From: Chloroflexota bacterium
GTDB taxonomy: Bacteria; Chloroflexota; Anaerolineae; UBA4142
DNA: 64,000 bases
Reading direction: 5' to 3'
NCBI GenBank assembly: GCA_016215025.1
Contig: JACRMI010000028.1
Span: forward strand, 18,708 to 82,707
Shown here in pieces: positions 62,108 to 64,000 of this stretch (the first letter of the stretch is position 1; each line of letters starts with the position of its first letter). Position numbers and translations under genes: made by a program. The notes beneath the pieces are model-generated. The model saw only the letters and a program-made list of their open reading frames with translations, had not been told where the DNA came from and made no database searches.

Positions 62108-63496
62108 ATGCGGTACATTGGTTTGGATCTGGCCCTGACCACCGCTCACAAAGCCGTGGTTATCGATGAGCGGGCCTGTTCACTCACGCCGGTTCTCCAA
62201 GTGACCACTTCAGCCCAGAGCCTGGACCTGCTCTTTCAGCACGCGCGTGAGGGTGCTGCCTTGGACGAACCGTTAGTCGTCGTGATGGAGCCCACCGGCA
62301 TGGCGTGGTTTCCAATCGCTGTCTACTGTCAACGCCTCGGCGTGGAGGTCTTCTTGGTAAACAGTCAGCAAGTCGCTGATTTGCGTCGATACTACCGCAA
62401 ACATGCCAAGAGTGATCGGATTGATGCCCGAGTGTTGGCGAAGCTTCCCATCGTCAGTCCAGAGAAATTGCACCCACTCCATTTGAGCAATGCCTTACAC
62501 TTGGTGTGCCAGCGAGGCTGCAAGGAACTCGATCGCCTGAGTGTACTCATTACGGCAATGCAGAATCGTCTCCGGGCGATTGATCGCTTCGCGTGGCCTG
62601 GGTTGGAGCATGTGTTCCCAGAACTCATTGCTCCTATCACGCGCTGGTTTCGCGAACAGTGGTATGATCCGCGACAAGTTGTGACGATGGGCGCTGAGGG
62701 GCTACAGCACGCGTGGGAGAAAACTGCGCTAAAATCAGCTGATTTTCCTGCGTTTGCAGAATGGCCGGCGGCACTGGTGCGACTGGCGGAAGATGTGTTG
62801 GCTTTGTATGGCGCTGACTCGCCGTTCTTGAACTACACCTATTTGCAAGCGGAGGTCACGCGTGAGCAAGCATTGTTGACCTGGGTCGAAGCCACACGCC
62901 ATGATTTGCAACTGCGAACCGTTCGTCCGCTCTATCGTCAGTTCCATCCCAGTCGAAACCTGGAAACCTTGTATGGGGTCGGGCAAGATGGTGCGGCCGT
63001 CTACGTCAGTTTCATCGGCGACCCGCAACGCTTTCCAGGCCATGCCGATTTTCGAGGATGGAGTGGGATGATTCCGCGCAGCAGCCAGAGTGGTGCGAGT
63101 GAGACCAAGGGCTTGCCGATCTCGCAAGCAGGCCCTGATCTGGTGAAGAAGTTTGCGTTCATGGGTGCCGAGACCGCGCGTTTGAGAGATCCCCAGATTG
63201 CCGCGATCGATTACGACCAAGTGGTTCGATTTGGCAAACACCATACCCAGGCGGTGTGTACCTGTGCGACGCATCTGCTGGATCGCATCTGGACCATCCT
63301 GAAAGAAGATCGACCGTATGAACTTCGTGATGTGGATGGCACACCCGTGACGGCAGAGCAAGCGCAACAGATTATTGCTGAACGTTACGTCGTAACGAAA
63401 GAACTGCGACAGCGCAATAATCAGCGTACGCGACGCGAACGCCAAGCACATCTAGCTGAAAAGAAGTGGAAGAAGGAAAGTGCTCCATCAAGGTAA
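62108..63496 (+). CDS. IS110-family transposase (DEDD recombinase)
   Basis: RNA-guided recombinase of 462 residues. The RuvC-like domain has MRYIGLDLALTTAHKAVV (Asp7), VVMEPTGMAWF (Glu) and KSDRIDARVLAKL (Asp pair), the DEDD set. The Transposase_20 domain shows LYGVGQDGAAVYVSFI and, near residue 330, SSQSGASETKG with the likely catalytic Ser. A perfect AGGAGGTG precedes the ATG. The gene looks intact, so the element may still move. At 462 residues it is longer than IS621-type proteins (about 326). Confidence 0.92.
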   Translation: MRYIGLDLALTTAHKAVVIDERACSLTPVLQVTTSAQSLDLLFQHAREGAALDEPLVVVMEPTGMAWFPIAVYCQRLGVEVFLVNSQQVADLRRYYRKHAKSDRIDARVLAKLPIVSPEKLHPLHLSNALHLVCQRGCKELDRLSVLITAMQNRLRAIDRFAWPGLEHVFPELIAPITRWFREQWYDPRQVVTMGAEGLQHAWEKTALKSADFPAFAEWPAALVRLAEDVLALYGADSPFLNYTYLQAEVTREQALLTWVEATRHDLQLRTVRPLYRQFHPSRNLETLYGVGQDGAAVYVSFIGDPQRFPGHADFRGWSGMIPRSSQSGASETKGLPISQAGPDLVKKFAFMGAETARLRDPQIAAIDYDQVVRFGKHHTQAVCTCATHLLDRIWTILKEDRPYELRDVDGTPVTAEQAQQIIAERYVVTKELRQRNNQRTRRERQAHLAEKKWKKESAPSR

Positions 63497-63679
63497 GAGC
63501 CAAGTCATAAACTCCTCACCTGAGAAGACGGCACCCTCTTTCCCTCAACTGAAATTCAATACTCATGGGGACGGCACGTGAAATCGCGCGCTTGTGATAG
63601 GTTGCGCCCAATGCCCAGACGGACTCAACTTGGTTGATCTAAAATCTTAAGGTTCAGATCTTGACACGACTTAGAACTT

Positions 63680-64000
63680 CTGAAAACGCAGGCGCAGCGG
63701 GTCGGTGAAGTGCTCGCGGCGCTCGCGGAAGGTCTGACGGTCGGGGCCGCGGTACGAGTCTTTGGACACGCCGAAGCCACCCTCACGACGTGGCTCACCC
63801 GCGCCGGGCTGCACAGCGCGCGCTTGCATGCCCATAAGCTACGCGGGTTACATCGGGAGCATGTGCAACTCGATGAACTGCGGACCACCCTGCGAAACAA
63901 AGGGCACGAAGTCTGGCTGTGGCTCGCGCTCGATGCCCGCACCAAACTAATTGCCGCCGCCAAACTCGGACCCCGCACCCAGGCGACCGCACACGCTTTA
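63680..64000 (+). pseudogene. zinc-finger transposase, C-terminal part, continues past right edge
   Basis: Continuation of the gene that begins at 61342. In frame from CTG: KTQAQRVGEVLAALAEGLTV, AVRVFGHAEATLTTWLTRAG (helix-turn-helix) and HVQLDELRTTLRNKG with the first catalytic Asp, then ALDARTKLIAA. It runs off the window. Excision of the IS110 at the CT core would restore one open frame across the join. Confidence 0.82.

Larger units (their letters stand above)
61798..63679 (+). mobile_element. complete IS110-family insertion element, about 1882 bp
   Basis: The host transposase reading frame breaks after CGG-CTG and resumes at CTG-AAA-ACG, which defines both junctions with CT (or CTG) shared, the core dinucleotide typical of IS110-group elements. 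The element has a long left end (about 307 nt), a transposase gene and a right end of about 183 nt. Subterminal ACTGAACCTTAA (left, 61814-61825) and TTAAGGTTCAGA (right) are near-perfect inverted copies. No target duplication beyond the core is seen, as expected for this family. Confidence 0.85.

Overview
This window looks like chromosomal DNA of an uncultivated or poorly studied bacterium of the Chloroflexota, Anaerolineae-like. That is an inference from style: secreted proteins on long Thr-Pro stalks (TPTNTP repeats), a MalT-type LuxR regulator, many TPR/SEC-C proteins, dispersed short palindromes, and several genes that start almost directly on a sigma-70 type promoter. No rRNA, tRNA or CRISPR array was seen, so the taxonomy cannot be fixed from this window alone.

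Layout. 1-3.8 kb (minus strand): a glutamine synthetase-like ligase, an APC amino-acid permease and the start of a class II glutamine amidotransferase, a GlxA/MgsA-like nitrogen module that runs off the left edge. 4.4-5.8 kb: a small membrane protein and a NarL-type response regulator behind a perfect palindrome. 6.4-22.2 kb (plus strand): a long block for the cell surface. It holds a 1951-residue mosaic surface protein, three tandem cupredoxin/multicopper-oxidase paralogues, a small anchored protein, a CopC-CopD fusion, a subtilisin-like protease and a stalked envelope protein. The first paralogue keeps the copper ligands of domain 1 only, the second keeps those of domain 2 only, and the third has none. 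Together the first two carry one full set of blue-copper plus trinuclear ligands, which suggests an oxidase whose active site is split over two genes.

22.4-28 kb: an MFS exporter on a leaderless promoter, then a graveyard: a truncated ubiX, an integrase-core fragment, a frameshifted ISL3 transposase and a serine-recombinase remnant. 28.2-39 kb: two convergent groups of TPR, HEAT, SEC-C and UPF0158 proteins with unknown neighbours. 39.7-43 kb: a RapA/SNF2-like helicase with a zinc-ribbon partner. 43.3-48.6 kb: a quinone-oxidoreductase-like enzyme between two paralogous four-helix membrane proteins, a small conserved protein and a MalT-like regulator.

48.7-52.6 kb: an IS256 remnant, a serine recombinase followed by strong terminators and a dispersed repeat, and a HEPN/nucleotidyltransferase pair whose HEPN gene has an in-frame stop near its start. 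52.8-58.2 kb (minus strand): an accessory Hsp70 operon, TPR protein - J-like protein (HPP instead of HPD) - membrane-anchored GrpE-like protein - short DnaK. 58.5-64 kb: a second serine recombinase, a DUF433/PIN-like toxin-antitoxin pair, and a transposase gene cut in two by a complete IS110-family element. The IS110 junctions and the target sequence can be reconstructed, and its long left end contains a segment complementary to the target, as expected of a bridge RNA.
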